Position numbers and translations under genes: made by a program. Below, piece after piece: positions 44,922 through 55,577 of a DNA stretch of 64,000 bases. The stretch is from positions 7,053,683 through 7,117,682 of the forward strand of contig OY294054.1 in NCBI GenBank assembly GCA_958510825.1, written 5' to 3'. The notes beneath the pieces are model-generated. The model saw nothing but the letters and a program-made list of their open reading frames with translations. It made no database searches and was not told the DNA's origin. Each line of letters begins with the position of its first letter. Positions within the stretch are counted from its first letter, which is position 1. This stretch comes from Brachypterus glaber. Its lineage: Eukaryota > Arthropoda > Insecta > Coleoptera > Kateretidae.

Positions 44922-46683
44922 TACATTACAAACATTCGTTGGAAATCGGGTTTCACAAATCCTTGATTTTACAAGACCAAATGATTGGAGGTACGTTCCT
45001 ACTCTGGAAAATCCTGCCGACTTAGCCTCAAGGGGTGTTAGTCCTGAACGTCTATTAGACTCTAATTTCTGGTTTACAGGACCAGCTTGGCTTAAAGAAA
45101 ATAAACAAACGTGGCCATTACTATTTCCTAGATGTAACGACCCTCTACCGGAAATGCGTAAACAAAAAACAAACGCGTTTGCGACTATTGTTAGTGATGA
45201 TTTTATATTTTGTAAGTTTTCTAGTTTAAGACGATTAATTCGATCATTTGCATTTGTTTTGCGGTTTTTGAATAATTGTAAACCAAATAATAATAAAGAA
45301 GTTGGTGCTCTTTCTAACGATGAATTAAATGTGTCACTCAACACACTTGTGAGACTTTCACAATTTGCTAGTTTTTCCACTGACATCCAGTATCTACAAG
45401 CGGGAAAACCTTTAAAGAAAAATTCAAGATTATTGTCTTTAAGTCCATTTCTCGATGGAGATGGCCTTATTCGGGTTGGCGGAAGATTAAAAAACTCATC
45501 CTTTAACTACGGGAAAAAACATCCACTACTTTTGGATAACAAACATATTCTAACCAAACTTATATTTCGTGACGAACATCAGCGTTTAAAACATGTAGGT
45601 CCACAAACTTTATTATTTTCCATTCGTGAACGATTTTGGCCTATTTGTGGTAGAAACCTTGCTCGACAAACTGTTCGATCTTGCATAATATGTTTTCGCG
45701 CTAACCCAAAAACCATGTCAGCCATTATGGGTGAATTACCAGTGTTTCGCGTAACTCCTGCTCCCCCCTTTTTTGTGGTAGGTGTAGATTATGCTGGACC
45801 ATTTTTGGTAAAGGACCGAAAAGGTAGGGGTTCAAAAACTTCTAAGGCCTATATATGTATCTTTGTTTGTTTCACTACAAAGGCCATTCATATAGAATTG
45901 GTTACAGACTTATCTATGGAGACATTTATATTGGCATTGCGTCGCTTTGCATCACGTCGAGGAAAACCTCAACATATATATTCCGATAACGGCAGCAATT
46001 TTGTTGCGGCTAACAAAGAATTACAAGACCTTGCAAACTTTCTTAAACAAGAAACGAAATCAATTTCTGAATCTTGCTTAGATGACGGTATAATATGGCA
46101 TTTCATACCGCCATATTCACCACACATGGGTGGTCTGTGGGAGGCGGGTGTTAAGTCCACAAAACATCACCTGCGTAGAATTGCAGGGGATTCGTTGTTT
46201 ACTTTTGAAGAGCTATATTCATTACTAGCTATGACCGAAGCAATATTAAATTCACGTCCATTGTCCCCCCTCTCTTCCAACCCTAACGACCTAAGTCCCC
46301 TCACGCCAGCTCACTTTCTGATTGGTAGACCTCTGACATCAATACCAGATCCAAATGTCACCCATATTCCGATGCCCAAATTGTCCAGGTACCAATGGCT
46401 GCAACAATTACAACAACATTTTTGGAGCCGATGGCAAAAGGAATATGTATCCGAACTGCAACAGCGAGTAAAATGGAAGGAAAATAGCAAGGAGTTGAAA
46501 ATCAATGACTTGGTTATTATAAAGGAAGATCATCTGCCAACTATGGTTTGGTTGCTTGGCCGAGTAATCCAATTGCACACTGGTAACGACGGAGTTTCTA
46601 GAGTTGCTTCTCTTAAAACAGCGAAAGGCATAATTCGAAGATCATTTGCAAAAATCTGCATACTACCGATAACAGAGGACTAG
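44896..46683 (+). pseudogene. Bel/Pao integrase (copy B)
   Basis: 595 residues, longer than Z' by the segment between FLIGR and QHFWSRW (contains PNVTHIPMPKL). HHCC region, DDE core residues in VDYAGPF, SDNGSNF and LWEAGVKS, and the DUF5641-like C-terminus ending ICILPITED are all intact. This is the least damaged domain of the element. It is not translatable as part of a Pol because of the upstream breaks. The reverse-strand ORF 44886-45386 is a shadow. Confidence 0.9.
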
Positions 46684-46721
46684 AAAAGGATTGAAAGCAT
46701 TCCCTTCCAAGGCGGGGGGCA

Positions 46722-46844
46722 TGTTAAGGCGAAAACCGGCAACGTGGAAAAAAGACAGTCTGTATTCTGACAAAGAACTGTGTACATGTGTTAGAGGCTA
46801 GATACTTGTTAAATGTAAAAATTGTTAGTATTCAATAAAAAACA
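46722..46844 (+). repeat. Bel 3' LTR, 123 bp (copy B)
   Basis: Identical by eye to 36947-37069, with the same purine-rich tract upstream and TGCGC downstream. Confidence 0.8.
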
Positions 46845-46849
46845 TGCGC

Positions 46850-47474
46850 TACCTTGTAAAAACTTGGGAACCTTACTGAACAATAACGTGTTTCGTATTG
46901 CTGTTGGTTTGAGACTTGGTTTAAATTTGTGTGAACCCCATTTGTGTATTTGTAGTGATCAAGTAGATAGAAATGGAATTCATGGTCTGTCTTGCCAAAA
47001 AAGTTCTGGTCGTCATTCTCGTCATAAGGCATTAAATCTAATTATACACCAAGCTTTATCCAGTGCAAATATCCCTTCAACTCTTGAACCTGTTGGTTTA
47101 TTCAGAGATGACGGAGCTCATCTAGTTTGGGATGCCACGTGCTCTGATACACTTGCTTCGTCGTATCTCCACTCGTCTTCAAAACAGTCCAAAATTGTGG
47201 CAAATAATGCAGCTACGAAAAAAATACGAAAATATCGATTGATGATGGATATATTTTTGTACCTTTCTCTGTCGAGACCCTGGGACCATGGTCTGATGAG
47301 GCTGAAAAGTTCATCAGTGCTTTGGGAAAAAAGCTCGCTATTTCTACATTTGAAAGACGTTCAAGAAAATTTTTAGTAGAAAAAATCAGTTTGGCAATTC
47401 AAACTGGAAACGCGGCTAGTATTATGGGGACACTGCCATCTACTTTAGACTTGGAAGAACTTTTCTTTTTATAG
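46850..47474 (+). pseudogene. REL element C-terminus: CCHC and endonuclease (Z)
   Basis: Same content as 37075-37683: CICSDQVDRNGIHGLSC, GRHSRH and LVWDATCSDTLASSYL, without the RPDG-type segment. It has the same frameshift after KIRKY. The end differs from Z': TLDLEELFFL then TAG at 47472. The short AT-rich tail after it (to about 47560) may be the 3' UTR. Confidence 0.85.
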
Positions 47475-47582
47475 TTTATTTTACTTTTTTATTTTTTTTT
47501 ATTTTGTACTTTAATTTTAAATGTTTCAGAATGTGATTTTTTTATTTATTATTATTATTTAATTAAATTAATATTAGTGTTT

Positions 47583-48471
47583 TTAATTAATAATAAAATG
47601 TATAATTTGTTTAAGGGTGCTTTCTGTACCTGAGTTGAGCAAGTTAATAACTTCGGTTATGTGTAACGCTTCAGATAAGTGTAAAGGTCTGAAATGCTTA
47701 TATATAGGACATTCTAAAATTATGTGTTCCAGAGATTCTTTTTGTTGCAAGTTGCATACTGTACATATTTCGTTAGTATTAATATGGTAGGTTATTCTGT
47801 TAAAGGAGAATTTTAAGCGATTTGGGCTACATGTTCGCAGTTAAAATTCTTAAAATGTAGAAGGGAAAACTCCAGGAGAGTTTACGGGTGTCGTGGGATA
47901 GGAAGTTGTACATTAAGGGGTAGGATGATTGTGGGAGCCTTGTTATATCTAAATTGTACAAATAAGCCTTGTATGTATCAAGAAAACTAAACAACAGGTT
48001 ATGGTTAATATTGTATTTGTTAAAAATATGTAGACTGTCTGTAGTGGTAAAGAAGTCTTTTAATTGTGAGAACCAATTATATTCAGTGGGGATATTTGTT
48101 AGCGATTTAAGTCTACTGAAACAAATTTTAGGGGGGCGATGATCAGGTAAAGAGTATAATTTAATTAGCCAAGAAAGTACATATTTAAGGACAGTATAGC
48201 TTATATGGGTAGAGTTAGTCTCTAGTCTGACAATGTAGTCTGGTGTATTCTGAGGTAAAGCTAGAAGGCGTTTAAAAAATTTCACCTGTATTCTTTCTAT
48301 TATTTCAATATAACGCAGGCCCCATGTACCGAGACAGTGAGAAATTGCTGAGATTATTGATGATTCATACACTTTTTGTCTTGCAGGCCAAGAATTAGTT
48401 TTAGAACGACTTAATAAGTTAATAACGGCAGCAATGTTCTGATTGGCTTTTACAGTAGCGTCTTTGGACAT
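47583..48471 (-). pseudogene. LINE ORF2 C-terminal region with CCHC
   Basis: 214 residues from 48471 (VKANQNIAAVINLLSRSKTN, YESSIISAISHCLGTWGLRY) run to ILTANM at 47827. A small shift there (ACATGTAGC) separates it from the last part, which is open to TAA 47583-47585. That part holds ICTVCNLQQKESLEHIILEC, a CX2CX8HX4C motif common at the C-terminus of LINE ORF2 proteins. Confidence 0.82.
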
Positions 48472-49330
48472 TCCAAAAAAAGGGCTGACGATGAGAATTC
48501 TACTCCTAAATATTTATACTTATTTACAACTTCTATTTTATCTGAGCCATAGTAGAAATTCACGTTGTCTACAGGACCCCCCCTTCTAAAGCACATTATT
48601 TTAGTTTTTTTTATGTTTACTTTTAACTGATTGACTTGGCAATATTCAAGTAATGTTCTAAGTTTGGAGTTTAGGTCAGCCTGTGAGTCACTTAGTATTA
48701 CAAGGTCGTCCGCGTATAAAAGAATAATTATGTCTATAATATTATCGATATTAATACCAGTGTGACCCCGGAAACGAAAAAATTCTTCCATGTCGGCAAT
48801 AAACAGTGCAAACAAAAGAGCACTTAAGGGGTCTCTCTGTAAGACACCCTCAACGACCTTAAACTTCTTGGAAAACTCGTTGTTACTTTTTATGCAGAAA
48901 GTTACCTTGTCATATATTATAATTTTTGCAGAAACGCCACGAGAGAAGGCTTTTTTCCATAATAAAGCGTGCTTTATGGAGTCGAAAGCACGCTGGAAGT
49001 CAACAAATGCAAAGAATATTTTTCGTCCCTTAAGTCTTAAGTGTAGATGAATTGCAGAGCTTAGGGTAAAAACATTATCTTCGCAACTTCTGCCCCTTCT
49101 GAAGCCAGACTGGCATTCTGGCAGAATTATATTTTCTTCAGCCCAGGTATTTAGCCTGTTTGACAGCAGAGAAGTAAATAGTTTTGCTGTAGAGTTAAGT
49201 AAGGCAATCCCTCTGTAGTTTTTAGGATCTTCTTTAGGACCTTTTTTATGAAGCATTGTTAATAGAGACTCGTGCCATTTTAGAGGAACTTCTCCAGACT
49301 CAAAAACCTTATTGAATAATGTGCAAAGAA
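48450..49330 (-). pseudogene. LINE reverse transcriptase
   Basis: The open frame extends upstream of Met 49256 into VFESGEVPLKWHESLLTMLH. From the Met: KNYRGIALLNS (12-22), GFRRGRSCEDN, motif A AFVDFQRAFD (83-92), motif B GVLQRDPLSALLF and motif C YADD (181-184). Motif B carries Arg where the family has Gly (QGDPLS), which by itself should impair polymerase activity. A shift at about 48460 leads into the C-terminal frame. Confidence 0.88.
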
Positions 49331-49737
49331 ACAGGACACCATTTTATGGAAGGTTTTTTAGGAATTCATAAGAAATTCCATCTAAACCGGGAATTTTTCC
49401 AATTTTACATTTATTTAGACATCCTATTAACTCCTCCGCTGTAAATGGTTCATCTAGTTAGGGATGTCTGGCATCAGAAAATGCGGAGTTGGTTGGTACA
49501 GCGGGCTGTTGCAATTCGTCATAGAAGGCTTCCCACTGTGCAATACTGAGTTGGAATTTTGGTTTAAAAGGCTTAAACTGGTTCAGAGTTTTCCAAAAAG
49601 TTTCTTGGTCTTTTATATTACTTAGGTTCTTTAAAATTATTTTTTCGTACTGCAGTTTTTTGCTTCTTAATAGTTGACAATATTGTTTTTTTAATACTGA
49701 GTAATTTGATTTAAAATTGTCTAAAAACGAATTTTCT

Positions 49738-50720
49738 TTAAAATTTTTTAAAGTGTTTTACCTGTTTTTTCATGTTATACAATTCAGAATCGTACCAAGG
49801 TTTATTTTTAGGCTTAAATGTATGATTTAGTTTAGTCATGCCAATAGATTTAGCGGTATTTATAATAGCTTCAATAAAAAGGTTATACGAGTCATTAGAT
49901 GAGTTAAGGGGGACTGAGTTTGAGTATTGCATGTTTAAAGCATATTCGTGGACTAAGTTATCTTTCCAACATAAGATTTCACGGGTATGTACAACAGGGA
50001 GTATACTGGTAGGGCTTTTAAAGTTTAAGGAGATTTCGACAGGAAAGTGGTCTGAGGGTATAGTTTCATTAAGTACTTTGAGATCGAGAATGTGTGATAG
50101 ATGGGTGTTCAAACAGTAGCATAGATCTATTACACTGTTACCTGTAACAAAAGTTATTTTTGCGGGTGTGTCCTGGACGGTTCTTCCATTTATTAATGTA
50201 AAATTATTTTCATTCATAAACTTTGTCAAAGCTCGTCCTCTATGGTTTACATCAGGAACGCTATTTTTAACCGTTTGGTACAAATTACAATTTTCGAAGA
50301 GAAATCGGGGAGTGCAATCAGTGTTCCCAACGTGCGAGTTTAAATCACCTAAAATTTAAACTAGTGTATCGTTAAACTGAATAAATATGTCATCTATAGA
50401 CATTTGCAAAAGGTTTAGGGTTTCATCTATATTGACGGCATGTCTCAGATACAGAAAGCAAGCTACAAAAACAAAGTTATTATAATTAAATAGGCATATA
50501 ATCCACCACGTTGTATTTTCTAAGACAGAGACCTTGTAACTTTTTTATGGTAGATTGCTAAACCACCTGCGGCACGTCCTCTGCTTTTATCTTTTATTGC
50601 AGCAGCATGGATAACATCAAAATTTTCTAACTGGACAGGAACAGGAGGGGTATTAAGTAGCCACGTTTCACAAATACATAGTATATCAAAGTTTATTTTA
50701 GTATCAGATAGAAAGTCTTC
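49738..50720 (-). pseudogene. LINE AP endonuclease domain
   Basis: The N-terminal motif LCICETWLL lies near 50680 and is followed by AAAIKDKSRGRAAGGLAI near 50600. GDLNSHVGN is at about 50340. The frame 50283-49738 has ITFVTGNSVIDLCY and PSDHFPVEISL, the usual C-terminal SDH of AP-type endonucleases. A TAA at about 50358 and shifts near 50500 break the domain. The 93-residue plus-strand ORF at 49838-50119 is a shadow. Confidence 0.82.
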
Positions 50721-50779
50721 AGCATTATTAAAACCTCCGACATGCCAAAAGGTTAATTTAGTTGTGTCTGGTCGTTTTT

Positions 50780-51090
50780 TTACTTTATTTGTTTAACGTT
50801 CTTAATTTTTTTGAAAAATTTCTGGAGATCAGTTGCTGGCGATCTATCTTTTCTTTTGCCTACTTTTTCCATATTATCCTCTTCTTCATTCTTTTTACTT
50901 GCTTGTGTGAACATGGAGTAAACAGGTACAATATCATGACTTCCAGGTTTGGGAACATCATTTCCCGTCACTGGCGTAAAGTTGACAGAGACAGGTTCGG
51001 TTTTTTGCGAGGTATCTTCACCATCTTCAGGCCCTTCGTTCGTAAAGTCTTCTTTAGTGCATACTTGACCATTACCAATTAATTTATTGT
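50780..51090 (-). pseudogene. LINE ORF1 C-terminal remnant
   Basis: An open frame on the minus strand from about 51090 to the stop at 50780. It is acidic then lysine-rich (DFTNEGPEDGEDTSQK near the start, KKNEEEDNMEKVGKRKDRS near the end). No zinc knuckle or RRM was recognised. The position just upstream of the endonuclease frame is the reason for calling it ORF1. Confidence 0.5.
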
Positions 51091-51104
51091 ATTTAAGCTA
51101 ATGT

Positions 51105-52080
51105 TTTTAAACAATGTTGTTATTTTGAGATTTATTTCTTACATTTACTTTTTAAAATATGGCTATTTTTTCAGTTCTGCAACTTTGACGTGCTATAACT
51201 CGAAAACAATTGAAGTAAAAAAAACTTAATAAAACAAAATTGTTAAATAAAAATTGCAAAGTTACCAAAAAAATATTTGTGAACCTAGTTTTGGTGCTTA
51301 CCTCCTTTTTGACAAAAAATTTAATAAACCTTTTTTTAGTAAAAGTTAAGTTTTAAGTTACATTTTTGAATTTTAAAAATATCTCACCGTTAACGAAAAA
51401 ATGGCAAAAAAGTCCTTTTTTATTTAAAAATAGAAAAAACTGAGTTTTTCACCCCCACATTATAAAAGTTCCAAAATATTGTTAAATGTCTATACAAAAT
51501 GCGACGATATGTTTTCAATAAGACTGCAATCCACCAAATTTACCCCAAAAGCACAAAATGGCATACGTGTCCTTCACTATAATTGATCTAGCAAGCGATG
51601 GCATCGTTAGTCTGTGGAAATACCATGGAACTAAAAAGTTGAATACCTATAGTTTGTATATCTTCGTTTTTAGTAGCCCCCTAGATTTTTTTTCTTTAAA
51701 AAAGTTATTCTTTTAAGGAAAATTGACCAAAGCGCCCCCTATGAGTTAAAATAAAAACTTTTTTTTCATAAAATTACAGTCATGAGGGTCAAATGTTGTC
51801 CAAATTTTAAATCAATATATTTTATAATAATAATTTTAAACAAGAATTAAGAAACTGGAGCTTTTCTCACAAGGTACGATATTTTGGTGGCTGGGGCCGA
51901 GTTTGGGTCCCGATCAAGAAAAAAAAATTGGCAATATTTTGACTTGCATGTGGGAACGCACAAAAAAAAGTCAGAAATGTCCAAACACCCGTGCAAAAAT
52001 ATACCCCAAAATCGTGTGAAAAAAAAAGTCAAAGGGGGAGAGGGAGCGGACTTTAAACATGCACTGTATACATACATTGT
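51105..52080 (-). repeat. Old inverted copy of the array core
   Basis: Read on the minus strand it follows about 6540-7240 with many substitutions: GCACCAAAACTAGGTT near 51290, TCGTTAACGGTGAGATA near 51395, TTGCTAGATCAATTATAGTG near 51590, GGCGCTTTGGTCAATTTTCC near 51730 and ACATGCAAGTCAAAAT near 51945. Both the 2,577-bp and 3,381-bp array cores share these blocks, so this is an independent dispersed copy of the core repeat. The 96-residue minus-strand ORF at 51847-52137 is not supported as a gene. Confidence 0.75.
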
Positions 52081-52364
52081 GTATAAGAGAGCCGGTGGAT
52101 AGAACGGTCTAAAATAAATCGCCATGTGTGCACACATTTTATTGTTGTCACTATTTTTTAAGGGCTGATATGGGGTTTGGATATGGGGAACTAATAACTA
52201 TACTAAATAAGTTTGTGGGGTTCACGCGAAAAATTGTTTGCGTGGAGGAACTTCAGGAAGGTTATGGAGACCATCCCAGCCAACATGGTCACGTCCAATT
52301 AACGTAAATTTGACTACACTGGCGACGTCAAATGCCCAAATTATCGACGTAACATATACGTATA
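52081..52364. other. Unassigned stretch left of fold-back copy 3
   Basis: No gene. From about 52262 (CCCAGCCAACATGGTCACGT) it becomes rich in ACGTCAA/GACGTC words, which resume at 53520 on the other side of the fold-back element. An older repeat therefore seems to have been split by it. Confidence 0.5.
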
Positions 52365-53512
52365 CACGGTGTATTTGAAATGGCGTAGGAAATTTTAACA
52401 GATGATTCTAAATCATAAAATATGACAAAAAGTTCCTATAAACATATGTCTAAAAATGCGTCATAAGGGAGCTACGCCCCTTTGAAAGTGGCTAAAAAAA
52501 TCTGTTTTAACTAATAACTCAGGAACCCTTTGAGATATATCAACGAGGTTTTGCACGTCAACTAATCCTACCAAGGCCCGTTTTTATGTGTTATTTTCAT
52601 TTACTTATTTCAACCAGGGGTGTGCGAAACGGGGGGGGGGGGCTTACCAGTTTTTTGTCCCAAACATTTTTCTGTGTAACTTTTTTGCAATTTTATTTTT
52701 GAAATATGATTCCTCAGGTCAAAATACATAAAAAAGGTACTCTTGTTATAATACTGTAGGATTAACCGTTTTCGAGAAAAATTCCACGGTTCGAGGACGA
52801 AAAATTAAATACTAAAATGTTGAAAACCAAAATTTTATTGTGCAGGGCGAATGTACATTAAAAACTAAGAAAAAACCTCATATACAGGTACTTCCAAAAA
52901 TCAATCCTAATGTAGCTTGGTCTCTAAAAATGGTGCATATTTAGGAGGGCTATGGTAGTTTTAAAAGCGTTTTTTCTACCTACATGTATGGAAACTTTTT
53001 TTCTTAGTTTTTGATGTAGAATAACATGCATCATTAAAATTTTGGTTTTCGACATTTTAGTATTCGTCCTCGAACCGTGAAATTTCACCTTCAAATTAAC
53101 TTTTCTCGAAAACGGTTAATCCTACAGTATTACAACAAGAGTACCTTTTTTATGTATTTTGACCTGAGGAATCATATTTCAAAAATAAAATTGCAAAAAA
53201 ATTACACAGAAAAAAGTTTGGGACAAAAAACTAATAAGGCCCCCCCGTTTCGCACACCCCTGGTTTAAATAAGTACGTGAAAATTACATATAAAGATGGG
53301 TCTTATTAGGATTAATTCACGTGCAAAACCTCATTAATATATCTCAAAGGGTTCTGAGTTATTAAATAAAAACCGATTTTTTTAGCCAATTTCAAAGGGG
53401 TGTAGCTCCCTTATGACGCATTTTTAGACATATGTTTATAGGAACTTTTTGTCATATTTTATCATGTAGAATCACCTGTTAAAATTTCCTACCCTATTTC
53501 AAATACACCCTG
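52365..53512. mobile_element. Long fold-back element, copy 3 (complete)
   Basis: 1,148 bp from CACGGTGTATTTGAAATGGC to TTTCAAATACACCCTG, flanked by TA on both sides (52363-52364 and 53513-53514). The arms are ~500 bp and nearly complementary over their whole length, with a small centre near TGGTGCATATTTAGG (52929). A TA target and very long inverted arms suggest a non-autonomous Tc1/mariner-like or other TA-targeting family. No transposase is encoded. Confidence 0.8.
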
Positions 53513-53514
53513 TA

Positions 53515-55454
53515 TTTCACAGGAAAATATCACATGATTTTGACGTGGTTTATAACGTCACTCGACGTCGTCAATCGTCAATTCTCAATCACGGTATAAA
53601 TTTGACTTGGTTTTGACGTCAATTTTGGCGATTCTTTAATTTCTCTAAAAATTAATTCAATTGTCTTATGATAAATTATTTTATAGTAATATTTAAGGTA
53701 AAATCAAATAATTACAAAATAAGAAATCGAATTGAAACGTGAAAATGCCGTCATCTGTTGACGAGAAGCTTAACGGGAAATACACGTCTAATAAGGAATT
53801 TGCAAAAATGTATTTTTTTTTGCAATTTTTTTTTTATTTGGTGTATGCGCCTTAATTTGATTGTTCTTCAAACTAATTTTTGCACTTACGGGAGTTGTAT
53901 ATACCGTTCTATCCACCTTAGTTCTAATAATCACAATAGCAAAACAGTATACGTTTTGCTATACCTGTTAATTTATTTTAGTTCCTTTATTTTGTACATA
54001 ACTTGGCAAGGTCCAACTAAAAATACCGTTTTGTAATTTTTAATAAAATGAAATCGATTAAATTAGTACCAAAAAGAGCAAACATTTCTAATTTATTGCT
54101 TAAAATTAATTTTTAGGGGTCATCCAATACAGCACAGCTAGCACGACTCCGGGCCCAGAAAGGTCTTCGCCCCAAAAACTTCAAAAACATAAGTTTCTAA
54201 TAAATTAGGGCATTTTGGCTTTGGACTTTAATTATTGCCCGTGAATTTTCTCATACACAGCTCTTTTTTGCTAAGGGCTGATCGGTCCATTTGAAAAATA
54301 TTTTATTTCTACACGGGGGCTCGCGCTGATTTTAAATTAAATTTGTCAAAAGAAACATCAAATTTTCCAACTCATCCGCCTCAAATTTACCAACTTGGTC
54401 ATTATCTCTGCAAAAATTTACCCCTGGCAAACATTTTGATGACAAAAAAATGTCCTCATCTCTAAAAAAAAGCTTTACCCCTAGCAGCTTCTAAAAAATT
54501 TCCAACTGCAAGATCCAATTTTGCCTGTTTGTTGCAAGGTTACGCTGCAGTGTGGATATGAATATTGTAGCGGTAGCTAACGTGTGAATTTTCATAGATT
54601 TCCAGATATCCGATCTCCCACACTAGGGAGACTCTGCAGAAACTTCCTGTAGTTTCCAATTCACTTGCAACTGAAGGGAAACATTTGTAAATTGTAGGTA
54701 GTTAGATTATAGATTTTTTCCTCAAATATTCCTGCAATTATTTTCTTCCAAATATTTCCCAACTAATAAAACTAAATTATCCTCCCCTCTGAAAAATGTA
54801 CCCCTGGGGGAAGTTTTGATGACTAAAAAAAGTTTCTCATCTGACGTGGTCCATTGAAATTCGTCCAGCATAGGGCACTCGACTATTTTTAAATTCAATA
54901 ACACTGTGCGACAAAATTGGGGTTGATCTTTTAGGCAAGAGATCTGTCAGCGCCATTTGAAAATATAGGTCTAATATTGTTTAGGTTTCATGTATATAAT
55001 AGTTAATTATTATTATTATTGCTCTGGGGAAGTTTGAATATTCATATCGGCAGTTTCTAAAGATAGTAGCATTTTATAGCGGTACCAGGAAACTACGTTC
55101 GGGTCACCCGCGGTGTACTCACGGCATATTCAAACGCATGTCGCTTTGAACAACAATAGCTCTTCGTAAATGTCTCGCGCTATGGAAAACACATCCATTA
55201 AATCACATATCGCGTAAAACGAGTGCCAAACGGATTAAACTGCTGCCATCACTCCAACGGAACCATCTTGAGCGCAAGAAGAAGAATCAACCCCAGGAAA
55301 CGGTAAGCAAAAACTCCTTTAGCCTCACGTCGGAAGGTCCTTCGAAAAAACACCCCAGCGGTGCAACATTTGGCCCTCCGAGCCAGAAGGCTACGTTTTT
55401 TGTTCTTTTGGAAAAAAAAATTTTTCGCTATTTTCACCATTTTGTAATTTTGCT
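53515..55454. other. Unassigned AT-rich stretch
   Basis: 53520-53640 contains repeated GACGT words (GTCACTCGACGTCGTCAATC, TTTGACGTCAATTTTGG). Two loose repeats at about 54410-54480 and 54780-54845 share TTTACCCCTGG and TTTTGATGAC. 55050-55400 is more GC-rich and complex (GGTCACCCGCGGTGTACTCA, CATTTGGCCCTCCGAGCC) and could be a fragment of an LTR leader or of a gene, but I recognise no protein in it. The 60-92 residue ORFs here show no family motif. Confidence 0.45.
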
Positions 55455-55577
55455 TAAAAATAAATTTATTGTTTTTTTTTTAATTAAATTTAAATTTTTC
55501 GCTTTTTTTCTATACGGTAAAATTAGAATAATCAAGAGTATCACGTACTTTTGAAAAATATATGTATTACGTACATA
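55455..55577 (+). repeat. ~110-bp direct repeat flanking fold-back copy 4, left
   Basis: TTTTTCGCTTTTTTTCTATACGG...AAAATTAGAAT...ACGTACTTTTGAAAAATA matches 56750-56850 (TTTTCGCTTTTTTTATTATATTG...AAAATTCTAAAT...ACGTACTTTTGAAAAAATA) in order, with about one mismatch in five. Confidence 0.55.

Larger units (their letters stand above)
38770..46844 (+). mobile_element. Bel/Pao LTR retrotransposon, complete but defective (copy B)
   Basis: Flanked by TGCGC at 38765-38769 and 46845-46849. Order: 5' LTR start, leader, gag (41652), knuckles and protease, RT, RNase H, integrase, 3' LTR (46722-46844). Total about 8.1 kb. All major domains are present, but at least five frame breaks and one TAG interrupt the coding region. 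The 5' portion matches 21796-27265 at offset about 16,978 bp almost base for base. Confidence 0.93.
47490..51100 (-). mobile_element. LINE with AP endonuclease, minus strand, 5'-truncated
   Basis: Read right to left: ORF1 tail, AP endonuclease, RT, CCHC, stop at 47583, then an AT-rich 3' end without a clear poly(A). It begins abruptly near 51100 beside old array-core sequence and lies immediately downstream of the REL 3' end. Several frameshifts and stops make it inactive. The order ORF1, EN, RT, CCHC fits the I/Jockey/CR1/RTE-type superfamilies. The clade is not assigned. Confidence 0.85.

Noticed and set aside
55050..55440. Minus-strand ORF 55249-55440 and the GC-richer island as a host gene exon
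   Set aside because: No splice-site and codon-usage combination or family motif gave support. It is left as unassigned.
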